34,415 bases of DNA from Rhodospirillaceae bacterium. Lineage in GTDB: Bacteria > Pseudomonadota > Alphaproteobacteria > Rhodospirillales > Casp-alpha2. Under the pieces are notes generated by a model. That model was not told the origin of the DNA. It worked only from the letters and a program-made list of their open reading frames with translations, and did not search any database. The stretch covers positions 1 through 34,415 of the forward strand of contig PALN01000079.1 in NCBI GenBank assembly GCA_002706405.1, read 5' to 3'. Each line of letters opens with the position of its first letter. Position 1 is the stretch's first letter. Positions 1 to 6,955 of the stretch are shown here, in pieces. The translations under genes and the position numbers were made by a program.

Positions 1-206
1 CCGGTCTTGACGGCCTGGGCCTGACGGCTGAGGGCGATGTTGCAGGGGGCGGCTTCGTTCCAGCAGGTCGCGACGCCGACGAAGGGCTGATCGATCTCTT
101 CCTCGGTCATGCCCATGGCGTAATAGTAGGACCGGTGCGGCGCGCTGGACGGGCCTTGAGTGGTGTAGCGCGAGGGCAGTTTGGACTTGTCGAACTTCTT
201 GGCCAT
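1..206 (-). CDS. ilvD: Dihydroxy-acid dehydratase, N-terminal part (cut by window edge)
   Basis: Only the first 68 codons are present; the gene runs off the left edge. IlvD dehydrates 2,3-dihydroxy-3-methylbutanoate and its ethyl analogue to the 2-oxo acids that precede valine, isoleucine and leucine, using an Fe-S cluster in the cytoplasm. The translated N-terminus (MAKKFDKSKLPSRYTTQG) and the segment FVGVATCWNEAAPCN, with the conserved Cys48 expected to be a cluster ligand, match the IlvD/Edd family. The ATG at 206 has a purine-rich AGGGAGAG ribosome site just upstream. It lies 119 bp downstream of the methionine synthase-like gene on the same strand. The family assignment is strong for so short a fragment. 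Completeness of the protein cannot be judged. Confidence 0.9.
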   Translation of the reverse strand, partial: MAKKFDKSKLPSRYTTQGPSSAPHRSYYYAMGMTEEEIDQPFVGVATCWNEAAPCNIALSRQAQAVKT

Positions 207-253
207 GGGGCTCTCCCTGGAACGGCTGGATATCCTGAATTCGGGACCGTTGG

Positions 254-281
254 TTTAAAGCGTGAACGGCCCGCAAGGCAA
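254..281 (-). promoter_or_regulatory. Candidate promoter for ilvD
   Basis: On the minus strand TTGCCT (281-276) and TTTAAA (259-254) are separated by 16 bp and sit about 50 bp upstream of the ilvD start. They resemble a housekeeping -35/-10 pair, so ilvD may have its own promoter rather than depending only on the upstream methionine synthase gene. This is pattern matching only. Confidence 0.3.
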
Positions 282-294
282 GGGTGCTTGCGGG
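270..294. other. Perfect 8-bp hairpin between the methionine synthase-like gene and ilvD
   Basis: CCCGCAAG (270-277) and CTTGCGGG (287-294) are exact inverse complements around a 9-base loop. No T-run follows on the minus strand (the T-run lies before it), so it is not a classical intrinsic terminator for the methionine synthase gene. It could be an mRNA-end or processing hairpin, or a leader structure. It overlaps the candidate ilvD -35 region. Confidence 0.4.
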
Positions 295-325
295 AAAAGG
301 TTTTGTGCCGGGATTATCGCCAGGA

Positions 326-1351
326 TCAGGCGGCGCCCAATTCCTTGCGCACGATGGCGGCCCCGGCGGCCAGCGCCTTCAGCTTGCCCTCGGCCACATG
401 CCGGGGGAAGGGGGCCAGCCCGCAGTTGGTGCAGGGATAAATGCGTTCCGCATCGACATAGCGCATGGCCGATCGGATCACCTCGGCGACCTGTTCCGGT
501 GTTTCCACGTTGAGGTTGGCGACGTCGATGGAGCCGACCATCACTTCCTTGTCATTGAGCAGGCTCATCAGCGAATGAGGCACGTGCGATCCGGCGCATT
601 CAAGCGACACCTGATCGACCACACTTTCATTCAGGGCCGGGAAGGTTTCTTCGTACTGGCGCCATTCGTTACCCAGGGTTTCCTTCCACTGGTTGTTGGC
701 GTCGATGCCGTAGCCGTAACAGATATGCACCGCCTTCTTGGTGGTGATGCCCTGGAACGCCCGGTTCAGGCAGGCCACGCCCCATTCCTTGACGTCGTCC
801 ATGAACACGTTGAAGGCCGGCTCGTCGAACTGGATCACGTCGACGCCCAGCGCCTGCAGCTCCAGCGCTTCCTCGTTGAGAATTTCCGCGAAGGCCATGG
901 CCATGTCGGCGCGCTTGCCGTAGACCTCGTCGGCGATGGTGTCGCAGATGGTCATGGGCCCGGGCATGGTGATCTTGAGGCCGCGCTTGGTGTGTTCGCG
1001 GCAGAACGCGGTGGATTTGGAATGGGCACTTTCGCGGCGCTTGATCTTGCCGGTCACCGTCGGCACGTCGGCGTCATAGCGGTTGTCGCGGATGCCCATG
1101 GTGGTCATCTTCTGCCAGTCGATGCCGTCGACGAATTCCAGGAAGCCGTGGACGAAATGCTTTCGGAACTGCTCGCCGTCGGAAACGATGTCGATCCCGG
1201 CGTCTTCCTGGGTCTTGATCCAGATAAGGGCGGCGTCGCATTGACCCTGCCACAATTCCGCGCCCTCCAGCTTCCAAGGCGCCCAAAGCTTTTCCGGCTC
1301 GGCCAGCCAGCTGGGTTTGGGCAAACTTCCGGCGACGGTGGTTCTCAGCAT
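326..1351 (-). CDS. Core MetE-type methionine synthase (MesD-like)
   Basis: The 341-residue protein is a single cobalamin-independent methionine synthase catalytic barrel (Meth_synt_2 type). It transfers a methyl group to homocysteine. The zinc/homocysteine ligands are visible: His209 and Cys211 in VHICYGYG, Glu251 in SLE, and Cys310 in CTNCGL. Full MetE is about 750 residues and carries an N-terminal folate-binding half, which is absent here. The AGSLPKPSWLAEP start and overall length resemble the folate-independent MesD enzymes, which work with the oxygen-dependent partner MesX (DUF1852). No MesX gene is next to it. The ATG at 1351 was chosen over upstream in-frame starts because GGGGAAA precedes it and family N-termini begin here. 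The methyl donor is inferred; assignment to the MetE-C superfamily is firm. Confidence 0.85.
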   Translation of the reverse strand: MLRTTVAGSLPKPSWLAEPEKLWAPWKLEGAELWQGQCDAALIWIKTQEDAGIDIVSDGEQFRKHFVHGFLEFVDGIDWQKMTTMGIRDNRYDADVPTVTGKIKRRESAHSKSTAFCREHTKRGLKITMPGPMTICDTIADEVYGKRADMAMAFAEILNEEALELQALGVDVIQFDEPAFNVFMDDVKEWGVACLNRAFQGITTKKAVHICYGYGIDANNQWKETLGNEWRQYEETFPALNESVVDQVSLECAGSHVPHSLMSLLNDKEVMVGSIDVANLNVETPEQVAEVIRSAMRYVDAERIYPCTNCGLAPFPRHVAEGKLKALAAGAAIVRKELGAA

Positions 1352-1390
1352 GAATGCTTTCCCCAGGTCTATTTTACGATATGCGATTCT

Positions 1391-1403
1391 CCGGTTATAC
1401 CGG
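1391..1403. promoter_or_regulatory. Short inverted repeat in the divergent leader of the methionine synthase-like gene
   Basis: CCGGT-TAT-ACCGG is a perfect 5-bp inverted repeat with a 3-base spacer. It lies 40 bp upstream of the methionine synthase-like start, between divergent genes. It could be an operator or a small RNA hairpin. No known regulator motif is recognised. Confidence 0.3.
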
Positions 1404-1425
1404 GAAACAGATGTGAAGGCATATG

Positions 1426-1454
1426 TTGACTTGAGTGGAAGTGATGCTGCGAAT
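1426..1454 (+). promoter_or_regulatory. Weak candidate promoter for the orphan lipoprotein gene
   Basis: TTGACT (1426-1431) is followed after 17 bp by GCGAAT (1449-1454), about 28 bp upstream of the lipoprotein ATG. The -35 is good and the -10 is poor, so this is only tentative. Confidence 0.22.
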
Positions 1455-1482
1455 AGGTTCATGCCAACTTTGGGGGAGGCTG

Positions 1483-2088
1483 ATGCGTATCCTGATAATT
1501 GTGCTCGTGTTAAGCCTCGGTGCGTGTGTGGCGAGCCACAAAGACTATTTGGACCGGCATCGAATGGCTCTGTCCAATTTCGAACTACTCGAAAGCGATG
1601 CGAGTAGCAAAATTTTCATTGAAGATGTTAAGTCGACTTTTCTTCTCTCAGGCGATCTATCCAGTCACGAAAAATTTGAGCAAGCTTTGGCAATTACACT
1701 AAATAACGGTCGGCGCCTTGCCGAAACTCTCAGCGGCGCCGATTTTTCACTAACGGTCATTATGGAAGAGTTCGATTTGTCTCTGGGTTTTAAGCAAAGC
1801 GAGGCAAATACGACAATCCGATACACAGTAGTTGATCAAAAAAATAAAGTGGTAGTCTACGACCAACGACTTACGACGAACGCGGTTCGAACAGTGGAAA
1901 AAATGACCGGACCAAAAGCACGGGCTGCGGGTGAACAAGTCTACGATGCGATGAAATGGGGCTGGTTTGGATCTGCAGTTGTCCCAGTCCATAGATCAGA
2001 CTTAGATGATATGCGTCGTAAAGCTGCGAACCAAGTCGTTCGAGAGAATTTTGCGATGTTTGCCAAAGAGTTCCTAACTCGTCACTAA
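1483..2088 (+). CDS. Orphan lipoprotein of unknown function
   Basis: The 201-residue product begins MRILIIVLVLSLGAC. This is a short basic n-region, a hydrophobic core and an LGAC lipobox, so it is predicted to be lipid-modified on Cys11 and held in the envelope. The ATG at 1483 was chosen because GGGGGAGG lies three bases upstream and a lipobox follows at the right distance; a longer reading from 1435 would bury the signal peptide. The mature part has a helical stretch rich in acidic residues, then a beta-like segment (TIRYTVVDQKNKVVVYDQ). No family is recognised. Base composition is clearly more AT-rich than the flanking genes, with codons such as AAA, AAT and TTT common, which suggests recent acquisition or weak expression selection. 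Confidence 0.7.
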   Translation: MRILIIVLVLSLGACVASHKDYLDRHRMALSNFELLESDASSKIFIEDVKSTFLLSGDLSSHEKFEQALAITLNNGRRLAETLSGADFSLTVIMEEFDLSLGFKQSEANTTIRYTVVDQKNKVVVYDQRLTTNAVRTVEKMTGPKARAAGEQVYDAMKWGWFGSAVVPVHRSDLDDMRRKAANQVVRENFAMFAKEFLTRH

Positions 2089-2097
2089 GGAGCTAAA

Positions 2098-2129
2098 GTT
2101 CGCGAACAATTTAGCGTTGAATTTATAAT
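2098..2129 (+). promoter_or_regulatory. Candidate promoter with palindromic operator before the alcohol dehydrogenase gene
   Basis: A perfect TATAAT (2124-2129) lies 43 bp before the alcohol dehydrogenase ATG. About where the -35 should be is a perfect 10-bp palindrome, GTTCGCGAAC (2098-2107). A dyad over the -35 region is a common position for a repressor site. The -35 itself is poor, which would suit an activated or repressed promoter. Confidence 0.4.
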
Positions 2130-2172
2130 AAACCGATATCAGAGAGTCGTCCCCACGGGAGCCCATCCGAAA

Positions 2173-3297
2173 ATGAAAACCAAAGCCGCCGTCGTCTACG
2201 AACTGGGTGCCAAGCGCCCCTATGCCACGTCCCTGCCCATGAAGATCGAGGAAGTGGACCTGGATCCGCCGCAGGCGAACGAGGTTCTGGTCAAGGTCGC
2301 GGCGGCCGGGGTGTGTCATTCGGACCTGTCCGTGGTCGCGGGCGTGCGCGAGCGGCCGCTGCCCATGGTGCTGGGGCACGAGGCGTCGGGCGTGGTTCAG
2401 GAGCTGGGGCCGGGCGTCGAGGGTCTGGAAGTGGGCGACCATGTGGTGTTCGCCTTCCTGCCGTCCTGCGGCCAGTGCCTGCCGTGCAAGGAAGGCCGTC
2501 CGTCGATCTGCGAGAAGGGGGCGGCGGCCAACGGGGCCGGGACCCTCATGGGCGGCGGCATGCGCCTGCATAAGGACGGCAAGAAGCTCTATCATCAGGC
2601 GGGTGTCAGTTGCTTTTCCGAATACGTGGTCGCACATCGCTCCTCGGTCGTGAAGATCGATAAGGATCTGCCGCTGGACATCGCCTGCACCTTTTCCTGC
2701 GCCGTCATCACCGGCGTCGGCGCGGTCCTCAACACGGCCAAGGTGCCGGCGGGGGCGTCGGTCGGCGTGGTCGGCCTGGGCGGCACGGGGCTGGCCGCCG
2801 TCATGGGGGCCAAGATGGCGGGCGCGCGGCATATCGTCGGCATTGACGCGCTCGACGACAAGCTGGAATGGGGCAAGAAGCTCGGCTGCGACACGGTGTT
2901 CAACGCGCTCGACAACGACGTGGTCGAAAAGGTCAAGGAGGCCACCGGCGGCGGGCTGGAATACATGTTTGAATGCGTCGGCCGGGTCGAGGCCATGGAC
3001 CTTGCCTACAAGGTCACCAAGCGCGGCGGTACGACGACCTCCAGCGGCCTTAGCCATCCCGCCACCAATATGACCGTGCAGCACGTCAACCTGGTGACCG
3101 AGGAACGGACCATCAAGGGCAGTTACCTGGGCAGCTGCATTCCCGAGCGCGACATCCCCCATTACATCGAGATGTACAAGCGCGGCGCCCTGCCGGTGGA
3201 TAAGCTGATCTGCGAGAAAATCCCCCTGGACGACATCAACGCCGCCTTCGACCATCTGGCCGAGGGCCATACGGTGCGTCAGGTCATCACGTTCTGA
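2173..3297 (+). CDS. Zinc-dependent medium-chain alcohol dehydrogenase
   Basis: The 374-residue protein is a medium-chain dehydrogenase that oxidises an alcohol with NAD in the cytoplasm. Catalytic zinc ligands are Cys48, His69-Glu70 (LGHEASG) and Cys176. The structural zinc loop is complete (Cys99, Cys102, Cys105, Cys113). The Rossmann fingerprint GLGGTG is at 201-206 with Asp225 at the end of the second strand, which favours NAD over NADP. It is related to the class III/AdhC group, but nothing indicates formaldehyde dehydrogenase specifically, so the substrate is unknown. The next gene begins 14 bp downstream on the same strand, so the two probably form an operon in which the dehydrogenase product is oxidised further. 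A TATAAT box and palindrome lie upstream. Confidence 0.88.
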   Translation: MKTKAAVVYELGAKRPYATSLPMKIEEVDLDPPQANEVLVKVAAAGVCHSDLSVVAGVRERPLPMVLGHEASGVVQELGPGVEGLEVGDHVVFAFLPSCGQCLPCKEGRPSICEKGAAANGAGTLMGGGMRLHKDGKKLYHQAGVSCFSEYVVAHRSSVVKIDKDLPLDIACTFSCAVITGVGAVLNTAKVPAGASVGVVGLGGTGLAAVMGAKMAGARHIVGIDALDDKLEWGKKLGCDTVFNALDNDVVEKVKEATGGGLEYMFECVGRVEAMDLAYKVTKRGGTTTSSGLSHPATNMTVQHVNLVTEERTIKGSYLGSCIPERDIPHYIEMYKRGALPVDKLICEKIPLDDINAAFDHLAEGHTVRQVITF

Positions 3298-3311
3298 TCG
3301 CGGCCGGATAG

Positions 3312-4733
3312 ATGGTCGATTTCAACGAGGTCTACAAGGATACGGGTACCCCCGTGCGTGTCGGTCTGGTCGGCGCCGGGGAATTCGGCGCCAGCCTGAT
3401 CACCCAGTCCTTGGGCCATCCCGCCATCGACGTGCCTGCGGTCGCGGACATCAATCCGGATCGGGCTGTCAACGTGCTGCTGCGCTGCGGCGTGGCCGGG
3501 GACGGCATCGAGATCTGCCGTGACGCGGCCACGGCGCGGGACGCCATGGCGGCCGGCAAGGTCGCCGTGGTGCCGGACGGGCTTCTTCTGGTCGATACCG
3601 ACATCGACCTGGTGGTCGAGGCCACGGGAGCGCCGGAAGCTGCCGCCCAGGTGTCCGAGGCGGCGATCCTGGCCGGCAAGCATGTGGTGCTGGCGTCCAA
3701 GGAGATGGCGTCGGTCTGCGGCCCCTGGTTGGCCAAACTGGCGGCGGACAAGGGCGTCGTCTACACCCTGCCTGACGGTGACCAGCCGAGCCTGTTGATC
3801 GGGCTGATTTCGCGCGCCGAATTGCTGGGCCTCGAGGTCGTTATGGCCGGCAAGGCGAGCGAATACGACGTTGTCTGGCACCGCGCCAAGGGCGAACTCA
3901 GCTACCATGGCCAGACCTTCGCCGTGCCCGATTTCGCCGACAGTTGGCAGTTGGACGGCGCCGACGTTCCCGAGGTTCTGGCCGATCGCGCCGCCCCCCT
4001 GGGGCCGACGGCACTGAAGTCCGTGCCGGACCTGTGCGAAATGATGCTGGTGTGCAACGCCACGGGCCTGCGCCCGGATTTTGATGCCTTCCATGCCCCG
4101 CTGGCGCGCACGGTGGAACTACCCGACGTATTCCGGCCGGAAACCGAGGGCGGCATCCTGATGGAAGCCGGCGGCGGCGTGGTCGATATCGTCAACTGCC
4201 TGCGCCGGTCCGATGAACTGAGCCTGGCCGGCGGGGTGTTCGTGATCGTGCGTTGCGCGGACACGGAAACCTGGCAGGTCCTCAAGGCCAAGGGTATCCC
4301 GGTCAGTTCCTGCGGCAATTACGGCCTGCTGCATAACCCGGTGCATTTGCTGGGGATCGAGGCGGCCGCTTCGATCATCGCCGCCGCCCAGGGCGGCATG
4401 CCGACCAGCGGGCGCCGGCCCCGCCCGGCGTTTGATCTGGTCGGCCGCGCGACCCGCGCCTTCAAGGCGGGCGAGGTTCTGGACATGGGCGGACACCATC
4501 ATACCATCGAGGGCTTGGAGCCCTTGGTGCGTCCCGCCGAAGCGGCCATTCCCGGCGGACCGGTGCCGTACTACATGGCGGCCAACAATCGCCTGGTGGC
4601 CGATGTCCGGCCCGGCGAAATTCTGACCGTCGAGATGGTGGCGGCGCCTCAGGACTCCGCGTTGTGGCGGCTTCGGGCGTCCCAGGACGACGCATTTCCG
4701 GTCTCCGCCGGAAGCGGCGCCGCATCGGGCTGA
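3312..4733 (+). CDS. Homoserine dehydrogenase-like oxidoreductase with C-terminal SAF-type domain
   Basis: The 473-residue protein starts with an NAD(P)-binding Rossmann fold (VGLVGAGEFG, 17-26) like that of homoserine dehydrogenase. A central dehydrogenase region contains ATGAPEAAAQ and the VVLASKEMAS strand. The C-terminus (about 390-465) resembles the SAF domain (PGEILTVEMV). This domain order matches the COG4091 group, whose members occur in sugar-acid and polyol pathways; the exact substrate is not known. The start 14 bp after the alcohol dehydrogenase stop suggests cotranscription and a shared pathway. The last 85 bp overlap the convergent PAS gene antisense. The final residues (from about 455) are low-complexity and may be an extension of a shorter ancestral gene. 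Confidence 0.8.
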   Translation: MVDFNEVYKDTGTPVRVGLVGAGEFGASLITQSLGHPAIDVPAVADINPDRAVNVLLRCGVAGDGIEICRDAATARDAMAAGKVAVVPDGLLLVDTDIDLVVEATGAPEAAAQVSEAAILAGKHVVLASKEMASVCGPWLAKLAADKGVVYTLPDGDQPSLLIGLISRAELLGLEVVMAGKASEYDVVWHRAKGELSYHGQTFAVPDFADSWQLDGADVPEVLADRAAPLGPTALKSVPDLCEMMLVCNATGLRPDFDAFHAPLARTVELPDVFRPETEGGILMEAGGGVVDIVNCLRRSDELSLAGGVFVIVRCADTETWQVLKAKGIPVSSCGNYGLLHNPVHLLGIEAAASIIAAAQGGMPTSGRRPRPAFDLVGRATRAFKAGEVLDMGGHHHTIEGLEPLVRPAEAAIPGGPVPYYMAANNRLVADVRPGEILTVEMVAAPQDSALWRLRASQDDAFPVSAGSGAASG

Positions 4734-5236
4734 GCATCCAGGCGGTCGGACCGGTAGACGTACATCGACAGCACATGGGCCCGGGCGCCGTTGTCGTCCG
4801 CCAACGGCAGATCGATGGCCTCATAGGTCGCGAGGTTGGACTGAGGGTAGGCGGTCACGCCCCAGCGGCGCACGGGCATGTCGCTTTCCAGGGCAAGGCG
4901 TTGGGAGTTCAGCATGGCGGCGCGCGCATGCTGCGGGAAATACTCGGAAATCCGCTGGCCCGTGCCGTCGAACCCAAGCCAGTTTCTAAGCTCGCTGCCC
5001 CAGAACCGGTTGACGAAGTCCTGTCCCCCGTCGATGGCGTCGCGCACGATGATCTTCGGTGCCTGGCGCACGATCGCCGGCAGGCCGACATCAATCAGCC
5101 GGGGACAATCGCGACCGTCACACAGCCCCTGCCAGTAATCCAGCAGCCAGCGGAGTTCCCAAGCGTCAAAGGTCCGCGTTGGTTCGAAAAAGAATGATGC
5201 GTCTTGCCGCGCATGTTCGCAGCGGAATTCCGACAT
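4649..5236 (-). CDS. Single-domain PAS protein (PAS_5 type), copy A
   Basis: The 195-residue protein has the layout of the PAS_5 family common in Rhodospirillales. There is an N-terminal helix with a W-x-x-L core (ELRWLLDYWQGL), then CPRLIDVGLPAIV, then a sensor fold with RFWGSELRNWLGFDGTG, a SEYFP motif, and a closing strand ARAHVLSMYVYRSD. No output domain or membrane segment is present, so it is likely a cytoplasmic stand-alone sensor or adaptor; ligand and partner are unknown. The ATG at 5236 was chosen over a TTG further upstream because GGGAGG sits about 8 bases before it. Its 3' end overlaps the SAF oxidoreductase gene by 85 bp on the opposite strand. A paralogue lies immediately upstream on the same strand. 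Confidence 0.8.
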   Translation of the reverse strand: MSEFRCEHARQDASFFFEPTRTFDAWELRWLLDYWQGLCDGRDCPRLIDVGLPAIVRQAPKIIVRDAIDGGQDFVNRFWGSELRNWLGFDGTGQRISEYFPQHARAAMLNSQRLALESDMPVRRWGVTAYPQSNLATYEAIDLPLADDNGARAHVLSMYVYRSDRLDAQPDAAPLPAETGNASSWDARSRHNAES

Positions 5237-5396
5237 TGAAGAGCCTCCCACCTGGGCTCTCCTCCCACCCAACTAATCGCGATTTTAGACCTATTGGCAA
5301 TCGTTCGACAACCCATTGGTTTGGGGCCTCGTGTCCGGGCGCCGCTTTGGGCGGCGGATGGCGCGGCGCCGAAACAACGCCCGTCCCGTGGCGAGA

Positions 5397-5915
5397 TCAG
5401 AAAGCGGGCGCCGCCGAATTGGGATCAACGATCCGATAAAGGCTCATGGAAATGATATGGGCACGGGCCCCCGCGTCGTTTGCCAGGGGCAGGGTGATGG
5501 TCTCAAACGCCACATAGCCGCGATCCGGATAGACGCTGATGCCCCAGCGCCGCAAGGGCGTGTCCCCCATCAGGGCCTCGCGGTGGGATTTCAGGATCTG
5601 CTCCCGGCCGTTGGCGGGGAAATACTCGCTCAGTAGCTTGCCCGTTGCGTCCAACCGCAGCCATTCCGTGACGGCGGTGCCCCAGAACCTGACCCGGAAA
5701 TCGCGCCCGCCTTCAACGGCATCCTTGACGACGATGTTGGGCGCGCATTTGTAAATGGCCGGTAGGTCGATGTCGCGCCAGCGCGGGCAATCCCGCTCCC
5801 CCCGCTTTTCCAGCCAATGGTCGAGCAACTGCCGCAGACCGGGGACCGTTACATCCCAGGTCTGTTCGCTGAACGGTCCTTCGACCGCGTTCAGATGCGG
5901 GCCGTGGCTGACCAT
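5397..5915 (-). CDS. Single-domain PAS protein (PAS_5 type), copy B
   Basis: The 172-residue protein is a clear paralogue of copy A, with the same order of motifs: CPRWRDIDLPAIY, RFWGTAVTEWLRLDATG, LSEYFP, LRRWGISVYP and ARAHIISMSLYRI. It lacks any output domain. Two in-frame ATGs exist. The one at 5915 is chosen because GGGGAG lies 8 bases before it, whereas the ATG at 5921 is only 2 bases from that site. The two PAS genes are separated by 160 bp, enough for separate promoters. They probably arose by tandem duplication followed by clear divergence. Function is unknown beyond the PAS-fold assignment. Confidence 0.8.
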   Translation of the reverse strand: MVSHGPHLNAVEGPFSEQTWDVTVPGLRQLLDHWLEKRGERDCPRWRDIDLPAIYKCAPNIVVKDAVEGGRDFRVRFWGTAVTEWLRLDATGKLLSEYFPANGREQILKSHREALMGDTPLRRWGISVYPDRGYVAFETITLPLANDAGARAHIISMSLYRIVDPNSAAPAF

Positions 5916-6103
5916 GGCCATCTCTCCCCAATGCCCTCCTCACTGTCTTTCCCCAGGCATTCCGCAAATCAAGGTAGTGGATTTAGGCGGGCAGGGCTAT
6001 GCGCGCAACACACATTTGTATGGTAAATTGGTCGGTATTCCGGTTCTGGAACGGATGTGGTGCGGGGTGATATAGTTCGGAAAAACACACCGGAGGCTCG
6101 TCC

Positions 6104-6955
6104 ATGACAATCAAGATCGAACCCCTAGACGCCCCCATGGGCGCCGTGATCCACGGTTTGGATTCGCGAAAGCCCCTGACCGACGACGATTTCCGCGCCG
6201 TGGAGCAGGCGATGCTTGAGCACATCGCCATCGTCATTCCGGATTTGGAGGAAAACGTGCCCTGGCTGCGCGACTTCGGCAGCCGCTTCGGCCCGCTGGT
6301 GCCGCACATTCTGAACCAGTACCACCACCCGGACGGGTTCGAGGTTTCGATCATCGCCAAGAACATGGGCACGGCGGAAAGCCGCACCACGCCCAAGCCG
6401 GCGGGTGCTTTCTGGCATTCGGACCTGTCCTACGAGGTAAATCCGTCCGATGCCATTTTCCTGTATTCCACGCATCTGCCGTCCAAGGGCGGGGATACCA
6501 TCGTCGCCAACATGCGGGCTGCCTATGCGACCCTGCCGGAAAAGACCAAGCAACGGCTCGACGGCCTGACCTGCACCCACCGTTTCGGCTGGAACACCCA
6601 GGGTGCTACGCCGCCGCTGACACCGGAGCAGCAGGCCGCCCATCCGGACGTGATCCATCCCGTCGTCCGCCCGCACCCTAAGACCGGTGTGCCGATCCTG
6701 TACGTCAATCCGGGCTATTCCATGCGCATCAACGAACTGGAGCAGGCCGAAAGCGACGATCTGCTGGCCGAATTGTTCGAACATTCCCTGAAACCGGAAT
6801 TCCAGTATCGCCACAAATGGACCTTGAACAGCCTGGTCGGGGTCGACAACCGGTCGTCCATGCATTGCGCTGTCGACGACTACACCGAACCCCGGCGCAT
6901 GCTGCGCATGATCGTCGGCTGCACGGACGGGCGGAAAGGGCAAGTCGCCGCATGA
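6104..6955 (+). CDS. TauD/TfdA-family Fe(II)/2-oxoglutarate dioxygenase
   Basis: The 283-residue protein matches the length and motif order of TauD/TfdA enzymes, which hydroxylate a small substrate using oxygen and 2-oxoglutarate. The iron triad is visible as His105 and Asp107 (FWHSDLSY) and His254 (VDNRSSMHCAVDDY). Thr132 and an arginine near 264-268 (PRRMLRM) fit the 2-oxoglutarate site. HPVVRPHPKTG and YVNPGYSMRI are typical of the family. The substrate cannot be read from the sequence; taurine is only one of many possibilities. A GGAGG ribosome site precedes the ATG. The stop overlaps the start of the next gene by four bases (ATGA), so the two are very likely translated together. Confidence 0.88.
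   Translation: MTIKIEPLDAPMGAVIHGLDSRKPLTDDDFRAVEQAMLEHIAIVIPDLEENVPWLRDFGSRFGPLVPHILNQYHHPDGFEVSIIAKNMGTAESRTTPKPAGAFWHSDLSYEVNPSDAIFLYSTHLPSKGGDTIVANMRAAYATLPEKTKQRLDGLTCTHRFGWNTQGATPPLTPEQQAAHPDVIHPVVRPHPKTGVPILYVNPGYSMRINELEQAESDDLLAELFEHSLKPEFQYRHKWTLNSLVGVDNRSSMHCAVDDYTEPRRMLRMIVGCTDGRKGQVAA

Noticed and set aside
284-1429. Long plus-strand open frame (381 codons) opposite the methionine synthase-like gene
   Set aside because: It is the antisense shadow of a GC-rich gene. Its product is rich in His, Gly, Val and Asp without any domain, whereas the minus strand encodes a clear enzyme with all zinc ligands.
1352-1482. SAM-type riboswitch in the leader of the methionine synthase-like gene
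   Set aside because: Only a 5-bp inverted repeat is present. I could not find the conserved cores of known SAM riboswitch classes.
2074-3270. Minus-strand open frame of 398 codons opposite the alcohol dehydrogenase
   Set aside because: It has no recognisable domain, and the plus strand encodes a complete dehydrogenase with both zinc sites.
6044-6076. Possible promoter before the dioxygenase gene (TATAGT at 6071)
   Set aside because: The -10 is plausible, but no -35 lies at 16-18 bp, so I did not list it as a feature.
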